This document shows, in pieces, positions 18,613 through 26,200 of a stretch of 64,000 bases of DNA (its first letter is position 1; each line of letters begins with the position of its first letter). This DNA is from Actinospica sp035493475 (GTDB taxonomy: Bacteria > Actinomycetota > Actinomycetes > Streptomycetales > Catenulisporaceae): assembly GCA_035493475.1 (NCBI GenBank), contig DATJIF010000063.1, forward strand, positions 124,001 through 188,000, given 5' to 3'. The position numbers and the translations under genes were made by a program. Under the pieces are notes generated by a model. It saw only the letters and a list, made by a program, of their open reading frames with translations, was not told where the DNA came from and did not search any database.

Positions 18613-18781
18613 GGCCCCATCGTCTCAGGCGTCACTGACAACGCCGGAACTAGAGATCGACGGGTCCAAGGTTCGCTCAGTGCGCAGTTGCGCGAGCCAA
18701 GACCGCACTCTTCTCGGTCGTAATGACCTGGTGGAGTGTTTGCCACTCTCGAAAAACAGCCCTTGAGCTGCGTACATAGGG

Positions 18782-18853
18782 TGGGCGCTACTGGGTTCGA
18801 ACCAGTGACAACCGCGTTGTAAGCGCGGGGCTCTACCGCTGAGCTAAGCGCCC
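18782..18853 (-). tRNA. tRNA-Val(UAC), intact
   Basis: On the minus strand the 72 nt fold perfectly: 7-bp acceptor (GGGCGCT/AGCGCCC), D-stem GCTC/GAGC, anticodon stem CCGCG/CGCGG with loop CTTACAA (anticodon UAC, valine GUA codons), and T-arm ACTGG-TTCGAAC-CCAGT. CCA is not encoded. It differs at about nine positions from the split tRNA-Val whose halves flank the island, so it is a different gene copy and not a duplicate made on integration. It lies inside the inferred right boundary. Confidence 0.93.
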
Positions 18854-19109
18854 TACGTGCAGGAAGTATAGCGGTCACGGCGAGGCGGTTCGACGGCACG
18901 TGGCACGACATCCGCCGGACAGAACTAGGTCATGCTTCGAGTCTTGCTGGGTCGTGCCTCGACGGGGAGGAGCAGGGGGACCGGATCGGCGTAGATCGGA
19001 CCGCCAGGCTAGGTAAACGTGCAGCAATTGGCTGGAACGCGACCCGCTGCTAGAGCGAAAAGAGCTGCTGACCAGTAAGAATAGCCAAGAGAATCACTGC
19101 GGCGCCTCT

Positions 19110-19149
19110 GCCTTGTAAGCGCAGTGCTCTACCGCTGAGCTAAGCGCCC
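19110..19149 (-). repeat. 5' half of tRNA-Val, right junction of the island
   Basis: Minus strand: GGGCGCTTAGCTCAGCGGTA, continuing GAGCACTGCG and ending in the loop/core CTTACAAGGC. After the core it reads AGAGGCGCCGCAGTG instead of a T-arm, so it is not a functional tRNA. The first 23 nt are identical to the intact tRNA at 18831-18853. Together with 1579-1620 it rebuilds a 72-nt tRNA. Confidence 0.7.
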
Positions 19150-19363
19150 GGAGCAGCCTTCAGTGTAGCGGCAAACCTCGCATGCCCTGGCCACTGCGTC
19201 GCTCGTTCCGGTGGGGGCCGAAGGTAACCCCAGCAATGGGAGCAACCACCCTCCTATGGCGACGGCAATGGCGTCACGGCCCCGGCGGACAGGCTGGGGG
19301 AGATGGGTCACGCGCGAAGCTGGGCCTCTCTGATGGAGAGGCCCAGCTGTCTCTTGGTACTGT

Positions 19364-19582
19364 TCACGCTCGTGCGAGCACTCCACGGTCGGTCGGCTCC
19401 CAGCTGTCGGGCCAGTGGAGGCACTGGGACCACTGGACGCGGACGGCGCCGGGCTTGAGCGCGGTGATGATGCCGGTCAGGTGGCAGCCACAGGCGAGCC
19501 GGCGGGTGGACTGCCAGCGACGTCCGAGCCAGCTCTCGGGCGGGGTCTCGGCGTAGCGGTCGTGGACATGGATATGGCGCAT
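19364..19582 (-). CDS. Small hypothetical protein of the conjugation module
   Basis: 72 residues from ATG 19582 (MRHIHVHDRYAETPP), chosen because AGGAG lies 8 nt upstream; a GTG at 19591 sits on that site. The protein is tryptophan-rich with a CGCH motif in the middle (RRLACGCHLTGII) and a basic region. No domain is recognised. It lies at the downstream end of the minus-strand run of conjugation genes. Confidence 0.5.
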   Translation of the reverse strand: MRHIHVHDRYAETPPESWLGRRWQSTRRLACGCHLTGIITALKPGAVRVQWSQCLHWPDSWEPTDRGVLARA

Positions 19583-19697
19583 CGCGTGCACTCCTGGGGT
19601 TGAGAGAACGGATCGGGTGACGTCGTGCGGCGCTCGCTCGGGTCAGTTCACCAAGGGAACTAGGCTGCCGCGGATATCTGGGTGCCGTGAGGCGGTG

Positions 19698-19910
19698 TTA
19701 TTCGACGTCGTTGCTAGGAAGGGCGTCATAGAAGGTGGTGCAGCGCTCGTCGAGCTGCTGGTAAAGCCGAGTGATCTCTTGCCACTCGGGGCGGTACTGC
19801 TGTGGCAGGTCCTCGGTGTTGAGTCCCCATTCGAGGGCTCCGATCACGCCGCCCTCCCAATCGATCTTGTCTTTAAGGTCGTGTCCCGTGTCGAGTGGGA
19901 AGGCTGCCAA
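19698..19910 (-). CDS. Small acidic hypothetical protein
   Basis: 70 residues from a TTG at 19910 preceded by AAAGGAG at good spacing. The sequence is protein-like, ending in a helix (PEWQEITRLYQQLDERCTTF). No known motif. It lies about 100 nt downstream of the excisionase-like gene on the same strand and is probably co-transcribed. Confidence 0.5.
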   Translation of the reverse strand: MAAFPLDTGHDLKDKIDWEGGVIGALEWGLNTEDLPQQYRPEWQEITRLYQQLDERCTTFYDALPSNDVE

Positions 19911-20013
19911 GAGCGCTCCTTTGCTTGCTCGGGGCCGAGTCCGCGGCGAGCCGCATAGTGCGGGTCGCGCTGTGCGTGGTCGGCGGATCCGGGAACGGGG
20001 TGCACGGCCTGGA

Positions 20014-20190
20014 TCACTCGGCGACGATGCACTGCCTGGCGACGTAGTCGAGCAGCGAGGACTCCGGCACGCGCCGGCTGCGCCCGACCTTGAACGACGT
20101 GAGGTCGTCGTCCTTGAGGAGCTTGTAGAAGCTGGTCTTGCCGATCTTCAGGGTGCTCATCACCTCTGCCGGCGTGAGGTACGTGCTCAT
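20014..20190 (-). CDS. Excisionase-type helix-turn-helix DNA-binding protein
   Basis: A 58-residue gene found by direct reading. It translates as MSTYLTPAEVMSTLKIGKTS, continuing into FYKLLKDDDL and FKVGRSRRVPESSL, and ends in AE. This is the HTH_17/MerR-like excisionase fold: a PAEV recognition helix, then a GRSRR wing. Such proteins are recombination directionality factors or small regulators. Its ATG overlaps the stop of the upstream gene (ATGA at 20190-20187), so the two are translationally coupled. It may regulate excision of an integrated element or the conjugation genes. No second integrase is in the window to pair with. Confidence 0.8.
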   Translation of the reverse strand: MSTYLTPAEVMSTLKIGKTSFYKLLKDDDLTSFKVGRSRRVPESSLLDYVARQCIVAE

Positions 20191-20390
20191 CGCTCATCCC
20201 TTTCGCGGTGCCCGCGTCGCCTCTCGGACCTGTAGCGGGGGCGGGTGCGCCTGGTGGTGTAGATAAAAAGGTCCTCATCATCGAACGACAGAAGATCATC
20301 CGAGTGCAGTGAGATCTGCCTCGCACGCCCCCAGCGCAGAAGAGAGGCGACTTCCTCGAAGGTCGGCTCCGAGCCGCTGGACGACCACAT
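20187..20390 (-). CDS. Small hypothetical protein upstream of the excisionase
   Basis: 67 residues from ATG 20390 (MWSSSGSEPTFEEVASLLRW). An N-terminal helix is followed by an acidic segment (HSDDLLSFDDEDLFIY) and a very basic C-terminus (RRTRPRYRSERRRGHRERDER-like), suggesting nucleic-acid or partner binding. It overlaps the excisionase start by 4 nt and the stop of the upstream frame by 1 nt. A longer open frame to 21044 is rejected on composition. Family unknown. Confidence 0.5.
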   Translation of the reverse strand: MWSSSGSEPTFEEVASLLRWGRARQISLHSDDLLSFDDEDLFIYTTRRTRPRYRSERRRGHRERDER

Positions 20391-20740
20391 CAGCGGTCCT
20401 CGTTGCCGTGTGAGGTCGGACGGTGGGCGGGGGCCTTCGTGGCGGCGGTGATCGGGCTGCCGGTCAACAGCAGGACGATAAGCAGCCAGGTGGCCACCAC
20501 ACGCGCCGCGCATCCCAGCGACTCCGCAGCCGCAGTAGGTCGATGCCCAGCGGCAGGCTGCTGAGAGCGCTCCGACCGGGAGACGCGACCCGCCCCCAGG
20601 AAGACATCGTGGATGGCTCCGGTCAGGTAGCGGGCGAACCTCCGCGTCCGGGGGGATTGCGGCCCAACGCCGATCGAGGTCGAGGGCGGCCAATTCGGGA
20701 AACGGCTGTAGATGGGGGTCGCGTGCAAGTCGGTCTCCAC
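20390..20740 (-). CDS. Possible small membrane protein
   Basis: 116 residues from a GTG at 20740 with no clear ribosome-binding site. One hydrophobic segment near residues 83-97 (VVATWLLIVLLLTG) could be a transmembrane helix. Its stop overlaps the ATG of the next gene by 1 nt, which supports coding. The arginine-rich N-terminal half is less convincing. No family recognised. Confidence 0.35.
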   Translation of the reverse strand: METDLHATPIYSRFPNWPPSTSIGVGPQSPRTRRFARYLTGAIHDVFLGAGRVSRSERSQQPAAGHRPTAAAESLGCAARVVATWLLIVLLLTGSPITAATKAPAHRPTSHGNEDR

Positions 20741-20834
20741 GAGGTGTGTCAGATTGCCGTGGCGTTGGATTGCCCAAGCTCAGCGACATCAACTGGATGA
20801 GTTGTCTCAAGCATGGGCCAGCTCGTGCGGCCCT

Positions 20835-20850
20835 GTCAACTATAGTGCAC
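20835..20850. promoter_or_regulatory. Near-palindromic operator-like box, copy 1
   Basis: GTCAACTATAGTGCAC with the palindromic centre ACTATAGT. A weaker repeat, CCTAAAGTGCAC, lies at 20869-20880. The box sits between the start of the minus-strand genes and the plus-strand zinc-finger gene. The same 16-mer, with two changes, occurs at 34034-34049 upstream of an XRE regulator, which suggests a shared regulator. Confidence 0.45.
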
Positions 20851-20952
20851 AAGAAATCTCTACTGGAGCCTAAAGTGCACAGGCGATAGCTGGTTCTCGT
20901 CGCTGGTGGGGCACGGAGAAGCTTGGAAGAGGCACCCTGGCCGCTTGGCAGA

Positions 20953-21120
20953 ATGGCGAAAATGGGTCGTGTCAGCAGGGCGGGGGATGATGGACGCCTG
21001 GCGCTTGCCCCGCGTGGGATCTGCGAGATCTGTGGTCGTAGCATCGCAGTGGTTGCCGGGAGGTTCGCGCGGCACGGCCCCTTCGACGGCGGCCCGATAC
21101 TGCTGTCGTGTGGCGGCTAG
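20953..21120 (+). CDS. Small zinc-ribbon-like protein
   Basis: 55 residues from ATG 20953 (a second in-frame ATG is at 20962). The core ICEICGRSIAVVAGRFARHG carries CxxC and a downstream RH, and SCGG ends the protein, giving three cysteines and one histidine suited to zinc binding. Small CxxC proteins of this kind recur in actinobacterial integrative elements. It is divergent from the excisionase operon with the operator-like box in between. Role unknown. Confidence 0.5.
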   Translation: MAKMGRVSRAGDDGRLALAPRGICEICGRSIAVVAGRFARHGPFDGGPILLSCGG

Positions 21121-21319
21121 CTAAAGCTCGCGCCGATGCAGCTTGAGCCTGACGCCTGCGGCACCTACAGCGTGTTCGAGCTCATGGCCGAGAGTGCGGT
21201 GAGTGAGAGTAGCCGCCACGGCCTCGACGGGCAGGCGCTCTTCGGCGATGTCTTCCCGCTGGCGACATGGGTGCACGGACAACGTCGCCGAGGCGTTGCC
21301 TCGAACGGGGAGGCAACGC

Positions 21320-21589
21320 CTATGACGACTTCGGCCTTCCCTCGTCATCTGGCGGATGCTCGTCCTGGCGCTGACGGATCGTCGCCGCGTCGTAAACGAA
21401 TAGCCCCCAGGCCGGATGGCCGTAGCCGGCCGGTTGGGCGTGCGAAGCCCACGCCAGCCATGCCTGCGGGTCGACGCCGAGGATCCAGCGGTGAACGTCG
21501 CCAGTTCGCCAGACGCCGCCCCTGGTGTGCTTGGGCAGTCGGAACGGCCAATCCGGGCCCTGCCAGCCCACCTCTTTGGCATCAACCAC
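21320..21589 (-). CDS. Small hypothetical protein
   Basis: 89 residues on the minus strand. It is rich in tryptophan and aromatic residues (GWQGPDWPFRLPKHTRGGVW, HRWILGVDPQAWLAWASHA). The GVWRTGDVHRWI stretch could be a small helix-turn-helix, but this is weak. It is 37 nt downstream of the gene ending at 21627 on the same strand, which fits a shared transcript. Confidence 0.45.
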   Translation of the reverse strand: MVDAKEVGWQGPDWPFRLPKHTRGGVWRTGDVHRWILGVDPQAWLAWASHAQPAGYGHPAWGLFVYDAATIRQRQDEHPPDDEGRPKSS

Positions 21590-21626
21590 AAGAGAAGTAG
21601 AACATGTTTTCGAATAGCTTGCGATG

Positions 21627-21962
21627 CTAGCCCTCGCTCGCGCTTCGTTCTTTGTATCCTGACGCAGCGCGGCGGATCGCCAGGAAGCGCGCGTAGTTCC
21701 TGTCCGACTTCTCGAAGCGCTGTCGGCGCTCGTCGAGGCTGTCGTTGATGGACTGGAGCGGTTGGCGGCCCCACTTCTCGTCGCCGGTGCGCAGCCACCA
21801 CGAATTGTCGTGGCGGTAGGCGGGCAGGTTGCCGTTGAAGTCGAAGAACTCCGCTAGGCCGTTGTCCTGGAGCGCGGCCATCTGGTCGTCGGTCAGTACG
21901 AGCTCGCTGGCAGGTTCCGGGGCAGCAGCAGGCGTGAGCGCGGTGTGGATCTCGCTGGTCAT
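21627..21962 (-). CDS. Hypothetical protein of the conjugation operon
   Basis: 111 residues from ATG 21962 behind a GAAGGGGGA site. A proline/alanine-rich N-terminal tail precedes a compact domain (LTDDQMAALQDNGLAEFFDF, then LPAYRHDNSWWLRTGDEKWG) and a basic helix. It lies 14 nt downstream of the DnaB-N-like gene and is co-directional with it. No known family. Confidence 0.6.
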   Translation of the reverse strand: MTSEIHTALTPAAAPEPASELVLTDDQMAALQDNGLAEFFDFNGNLPAYRHDNSWWLRTGDEKWGRQPLQSINDSLDERRQRFEKSDRNYARFLAIRRAASGYKERSASEG

Positions 21963-21976
21963 GTCGGCTCCCCCTT

Positions 21977-23323
21977 CTAGCGGTTGTACTCGGGGCCGGT
22001 GACATCGGCCTGAATGACCGGCGGATGGTATTGCTGCTCCTGGCGCGCCTCGTACTCGCGGCTGATCTGCTGCACTGCCGTGTTGACCTGTCCGATGATG
22101 CGCGAGGGGGCGACGTCTGTGCGTGCTGCGACGTCCTCAATGCGCTCTGCGGCCGTCGTTATGCGTGCACGGAAGTGGTCGTCAAGCAGTTCCTGGCCCA
22201 GGGGGATCGCAGCGTAGTCGGGTGCCTCGACTGACCGAAGTGCGATGAGGTACTGAGGGACGGCTCTGTAGTGGTCGTCCTTGCCGAGGTGGCGACCTTG
22301 CGCGTCGTAGGCGGCAGCTTGGCGTGCAACGTTCCAGGCGATGACGATCTCGTCAACGGGCTCACCGATGCTGGTGACGTATTCCAGGGTTTCGAATACG
22401 ATCCGCCGAGGTCCCTGCTCGAACATGTCGGAGTTCATCCACTCGGCATCCCAGCTCATAAGTTCCGGATGCCGCATGAGATCGACGAGGATCTTGTCCT
22501 GGCGGGCGAGGGTTTCCGTGTCTCGTGGCCCTTGCGTCGGGCCGACTCGGTCCGAGGCGAAACTGCTCTGGTATTCGATCTCGGCGAGCGGGCCGAAGCG
22601 GCTTGCGTGAACGCGCAGGGCTTCGCTGAGCGAGTCGAGGTGCAGCGCCAGCTCCGGTACTTGCTCGCGATCGGCGGCCGTTTCAGCGAGTAGAGCCGCG
22701 TGGTCCGCTAGCTCCCTGCGGAATCCCGCCTCCTGGACCATCCGGGCGTATACCGGAGCGTGGTCAGGTTCGGGGCAGGACAGGGCGAGTTCGGCCAGCT
22801 TCTCGGCCGTCACTTGGCCGCGCAGGTCAGCAACGCGGTCAGAGAATGCGACGCCGGTCAACTCGGGATCCCAGGCGTGCACGGTGGTGATGGCGTCGTA
22901 GAGCGCGCGGTGCTCGGGGTCTTCGAAGTCTCGGGTCAAGAGGTAGTCGACGTCTGGGATGTGGCGTGAGTCAGCAAGCAGTGAGCCGAGCAGCGCCTGT
23001 TCTGTGCGGTAGGTGAGGTCGTCCATAGCGGTGTGTCCTCCGGACCCGGGTAGGGGGTCGGGATCGAGGGGCGTATTCGGTTCGTGGTGAGGTTGGGCTG
23101 TGTTCGTCAGCTCGGGCTCAAAGTCAGGGTTTGGCTGCCGCGTAGGCTCGGACGGGACGGCCTGTTCTTGCAGTTGGTTCTGGTATTCCTGCTCTGAGAT
23201 CCCGCATTCGCAGCCGATCCAGATTTCGTTGGTTTTGGAGTCGAGGTATCTGGTCGTGAAGCTGTGCTCGTGCGAGAGCTCCGATGCCCAGTCCACGTAT
23301 TCGGGGTCGCCTGGGTCCGTCAT
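21977..23323 (-). CDS. DnaB N-terminal-domain-like protein of the element
   Basis: 448 residues from ATG 23323; the frame extends to 23407 but GAGGAG precedes this start. Residues about 100-170 match the DnaB helicase N-terminal fold (TYRTEQALLGSLLADSRHI, then DFEDPEHRALYDAI), and a second, weaker copy may lie after residue 270 (RQDKILVDLMRHPELM...RRIVFETLEYV). No RecA-type ATPase domain or Walker A is present, so it is not a helicase itself. The N-terminus has a CECG motif. It could load or bind a helicase/primase during transfer or replication of the element. It lies between the DUF4913-like gene and small genes. Confidence 0.65.
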   Translation of the reverse strand: MTDPGDPEYVDWASELSHEHSFTTRYLDSKTNEIWIGCECGISEQEYQNQLQEQAVPSEPTRQPNPDFEPELTNTAQPHHEPNTPLDPDPLPGSGGHTAMDDLTYRTEQALLGSLLADSRHIPDVDYLLTRDFEDPEHRALYDAITTVHAWDPELTGVAFSDRVADLRGQVTAEKLAELALSCPEPDHAPVYARMVQEAGFRRELADHAALLAETAADREQVPELALHLDSLSEALRVHASRFGPLAEIEYQSSFASDRVGPTQGPRDTETLARQDKILVDLMRHPELMSWDAEWMNSDMFEQGPRRIVFETLEYVTSIGEPVDEIVIAWNVARQAAAYDAQGRHLGKDDHYRAVPQYLIALRSVEAPDYAAIPLGQELLDDHFRARITTAAERIEDVAARTDVAPSRIIGQVNTAVQQISREYEARQEQQYHPPVIQADVTGPEYNR

Positions 23324-23465
23324 TGCGTGGTCATCTCCTCGCGGGCCGTGGGATGTCGACGTCGCGCGCTCGGAGCCTGCCAGCGGTGTGCCGACTCGGC
23401 GGCGCATTGTGGGTATAGGCGGTCAGCTGGTCTGCATGGACGTCTTCGGTGCGCGGCGTGCTGCG

Positions 23466-24350
23466 TCATGGCTGCTCGACAGACCGGGCGAGATCTCCGC
23501 TGACCATGAGTTCGCGTAGGCGGGCTGCGACTGTGTTGGCCTTGGCGGCGCGCTTCTCGTAGTCGTCGATTTCGGCGCGTAGCTCGGGGAAGGCATCGAC
23601 GCAGAGCCACTTGTCGTCGCAGCGTTTCCACCACTTGCCGTCGTAGACGCAGAAGTCGGGGAGGGTCGGCAGGCGCCGTTCGGCGTGGCCGCTGGCGAAC
23701 GCGAGCTCCATGTCATCCGCAGCAATGGTGAGGGCTTCGTTCACGGCGACTCCGGGGTGTAGTAGGTAGGGCAGAGGGATACCGGCCGCGGGGTCGGCCT
23801 CGGCCCACTCCTTGTGCAGCGGTCCGTTCCATGCCGTCTCCGACGGCGACTTGTGACCGGAGCGGCAGCCGGGCGCATAGAAGGTCTTGACGGCCTTGAT
23901 GAAGTTCTCGAGGTGCGCGTGCCACCCAGCGGCCTGCTGGTTGAGTGGGATGACGGAGGCGCCGTCGTAGATCTCCTCGCGCCACGTCTTGAGCAGCCAG
24001 AGTTCTTCGATCATGCCGGGATGCTTGTGCCAGCAGTCGGGCAGACGGTGCTCGGCGCCTAGCCCATAGCGGTCGTAGAGCCAGGTGGTCCACAGCACCA
24101 ACTCATTCCACGCGGTCGCGCGCTCGGCGCGGCTGAGCGAATGCCACTCGCGCAGTCGGGGCCTGTCGCTTGCCGCCGCCTGCTCGCGCTCCTGTTCGAG
24201 CTCGCGCTCACGTTCGCGCTGACGTTCGCGTTCAAGTTCGTGTGCGCGAACGCGAGCAGCAGCATCGCGGCGTAGCTTGAGCGCGGTCCGGCGCGGGATT
24301 CGGATGGCGCGTGCGGCGGAGATGGCTGGTCGCTGCTCGGAGGGCTTCAT
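23466..24350 (-). CDS. DUF4913-like conjugation-associated protein
   Basis: 294 residues. A long charged coiled coil (about 28-60, ELERERQRERERELEQEREQ) is followed by WNELVLWTTWLYDRYGL and LPDCWHKHPGMIEELWLL, the pattern of the DUF4913 family common on actinobacterial plasmids and integrative elements. A second domain with tryptophans (YDGKWWKRCDDKWLC) ends the protein. Its ATG overlaps the stop of the coupling-protein gene by 4 nt. Function unknown; it probably supports DNA transfer. Confidence 0.7.
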   Translation of the reverse strand: MKPSEQRPAISAARAIRIPRRTALKLRRDAAARVRAHELERERQRERERELEQEREQAAASDRPRLREWHSLSRAERATAWNELVLWTTWLYDRYGLGAEHRLPDCWHKHPGMIEELWLLKTWREEIYDGASVIPLNQQAAGWHAHLENFIKAVKTFYAPGCRSGHKSPSETAWNGPLHKEWAEADPAAGIPLPYLLHPGVAVNEALTIAADDMELAFASGHAERRLPTLPDFCVYDGKWWKRCDDKWLCVDAFPELRAEIDDYEKRAAKANTVAARLRELMVSGDLARSVEQP

Positions 24351-26200
24351 GCGACAGCCTCGATCTCGTCGTGTTGATCGTCGTAGTTGTCGGCCTCGCT
24401 CATGCGTTCGCGGGCAGTCCGCTCGGCCTCGGCATACAAGGCGGCGTCGCGGCCCTCGTAGTGACGGACCATGTTGGCGACCACGGCCGGTGTGTTGGCG
24501 TGGATGATCAGGGCCTCGCGGCCCTCCTTGTCGAGGCCGCGGACCTGGTCCGGGGTCATGCTCGGGCGGTCCTGGATGGAGTAGGTGACGGATTGTCCAC
24601 CGGGGCTGTTTTGGTGGTTCTGAATGGTCTCGGTGTACTGGCCGGCCAGTTCGCTGAACATCTTCAGCTCCTCACCGGTTAGACCTCCCAAGGCGACCTT
24701 CACGGTGGAGGCACCCCACATCATGTTCAGCCCTGTACGTCCCCAGCGGTGTTCGGCCTGGGCGAGGGACTGGAACACGGCGAGGACGAAGATGCCGGAG
24801 CCACCTGCGTAGGACATCAGGGTCGGGAGATTCGGCAGGGGCGAGACGTTGGCGATCTCGTCACCGAATATGCCGAGAGGCGGATCGAGCCTGCCTCCGG
24901 GGCTGTGCATGGCGAGGCGGTATGCGGTGCGCGCGACCTCGTCAACGAAGCACGCGACCACCGGTGCCAGGTCTCCGGCTTCGTCTTCGGACACGAGTAG
25001 GTAGATGGTGCCGTTGGCCCGTAGAAAGCCTTCGATGTCGAGCGAGTCCTCCTGCTTGGGGGCGAAGCTAGCCTGCGCTAATTCGCCCATCAGCGGCGCG
25101 ATGGCGACCTGAACCGTCGTGAAAATGTTCGTCTTGGTGATTGGCGGGTTGTCGTAGAACGCCGCGAGGAGCTTCACGGCCAGGTGTGAGGCCTTCTTGG
25201 CTTGCCGTAGCAGGTGAAGAGGGGTGTCGTCGTGCTCGTCCATGGCCCACTCAAGGAGGTCGAGCATCGTGCGGCCAGTCAGCGCGACTGCGTGCAGCCA
25301 GCTCGCGAGGAGATTGGTGGCGGTCAGTCCGAAGAAGCCTGCGCCGCTTGAGTCGTCGTCGGTGCCGGGCTTGCCCACCTGCACCAGGACCGACGCCCGC
25401 TTACGCGCGACATCGATGCGCTGACATCCGGCGGCCGGTGACCAAGCGACCGCCTTCGGCCACGAGGTCATGCCGGTGGGTGCGAGCACTGCGATCGGTC
25501 CGCACTCCTCGCGCAGCAGCGCGGTGTTCGCCAGCACGTCGGTGCGTACGGAGGTCACCAGCGCTGGTCCTGGCCAGCGGTGGACCCACGGAATGACGAT
25601 CTGGGAAGACTTGCCCTGTCGGGGCGGGGCGGCGACGAGTACCGAGTCCTGCGCGGTTGCGCAGAGTGGCAGACCGCTGATCTTGTCGTTGCCGAGTTCC
25701 ACGGCGACCTCGGTGTGCGCGATACGACGTTTCCCGGCCAGCGATGGACGCACTACCTCGGCATCTCGCAGCGCGGCCTGGCGCGAAAGTGATTTCTCAA
25801 GCTGCTTCTTAGTGGCCATACCGCGGGTCCGATCGCTGCTGCCGGCAGTGAACGAGCGCCAGATCCTTATAGGGGTCACCACGGCGAACCCGGTAACGAC
25901 AATGCTCAGCATGGCGGCGACGGCGAATCCCACCGGTCCGGGCAGCGCGCCATGGGCCGCGGTCGGCCAGGCCTGCTTCGGATCGCCCCAATACTTTGGC
26001 AGGCTCTTGATGATCGCGCCGGTTTGGCCGAGGTCGACGGGTGGCCAGGCCAGTTTGAAGAGTAGCCCTGCGATCTGACCGGTCAGATACGTGCCGATGG
26101 TCACGATGAGGACGAGGGCGATGCCGCCGATTAGGGCGGCATCACTCCCGCTGGTGATCAGCGGCGTTGATGGGGCGCGACGTGCGGAATTGCTGCTCAT
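24347..26200 (-). CDS. traD: TraD/VirD4-type coupling ATPase
   Basis: 617 residues from ATG 26200, which overlaps the VirB4-like stop (ATGA). Two N-terminal transmembrane segments are seen (ALIGGIALVLIVTIGTYLTG and VGFAVAAMLSIVVTGFAVV). The ATPase domain has Walker A APPRQGKSSQ, the TSVRTDVL region, a Walker B-like PLGIFGDEIANV and a FQSLAQAEHRWG motif, all typical of VirD4/TraG proteins. It would bring substrate DNA to the secretion channel. It is intact and of normal length. The partner relaxase is not in the window. Confidence 0.88.
   Translation of the reverse strand: MSSNSARRAPSTPLITSGSDAALIGGIALVLIVTIGTYLTGQIAGLLFKLAWPPVDLGQTGAIIKSLPKYWGDPKQAWPTAAHGALPGPVGFAVAAMLSIVVTGFAVVTPIRIWRSFTAGSSDRTRGMATKKQLEKSLSRQAALRDAEVVRPSLAGKRRIAHTEVAVELGNDKISGLPLCATAQDSVLVAAPPRQGKSSQIVIPWVHRWPGPALVTSVRTDVLANTALLREECGPIAVLAPTGMTSWPKAVAWSPAAGCQRIDVARKRASVLVQVGKPGTDDDSSGAGFFGLTATNLLASWLHAVALTGRTMLDLLEWAMDEHDDTPLHLLRQAKKASHLAVKLLAAFYDNPPITKTNIFTTVQVAIAPLMGELAQASFAPKQEDSLDIEGFLRANGTIYLLVSEDEAGDLAPVVACFVDEVARTAYRLAMHSPGGRLDPPLGIFGDEIANVSPLPNLPTLMSYAGGSGIFVLAVFQSLAQAEHRWGRTGLNMMWGASTVKVALGGLTGEELKMFSELAGQYTETIQNHQNSPGGQSVTYSIQDRPSMTPDQVRGLDKEGREALIIHANTPAVVANMVRHYEGRDAALYAEAERTARERMSEADNYDDQHDEIEAVA

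Larger units (their letters stand above)
1611..19119. mobile_element. Integrated island in the anticodon loop of tRNA-Val, with putative defence cargo
   Basis: The boundaries are inferred from a split tRNA-Val gene: the 3' half ends at 1620 and the 5' half starts at 19120 (minus strand). Both junctions carry the same 10-bp core, CTTACAAGGC, spanning the anticodon loop (1611-1620 and 19110-19119). Joining the halves gives a 72-nt tRNA-Val(UAC) of the same length as the intact one at 18782-18853. A tyrosine recombinase sits at the left edge. The cargo contains a kinase, HEPN/Abi/ApeA-like proteins, an HNH-STAND ATPase and orphan genes. No conjugation or replication gene lies inside, so the island would depend on another element to move between cells. 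The rejoined anticodon stem has one G-G mismatch and one G-U pair, so the boundaries are likely but not proven. Confidence 0.65.

Noticed and set aside
19110..19149. Possible second functional tRNA-Val
   Set aside because: It lacks a T-arm and 3' acceptor strand; only the 5' half is present.
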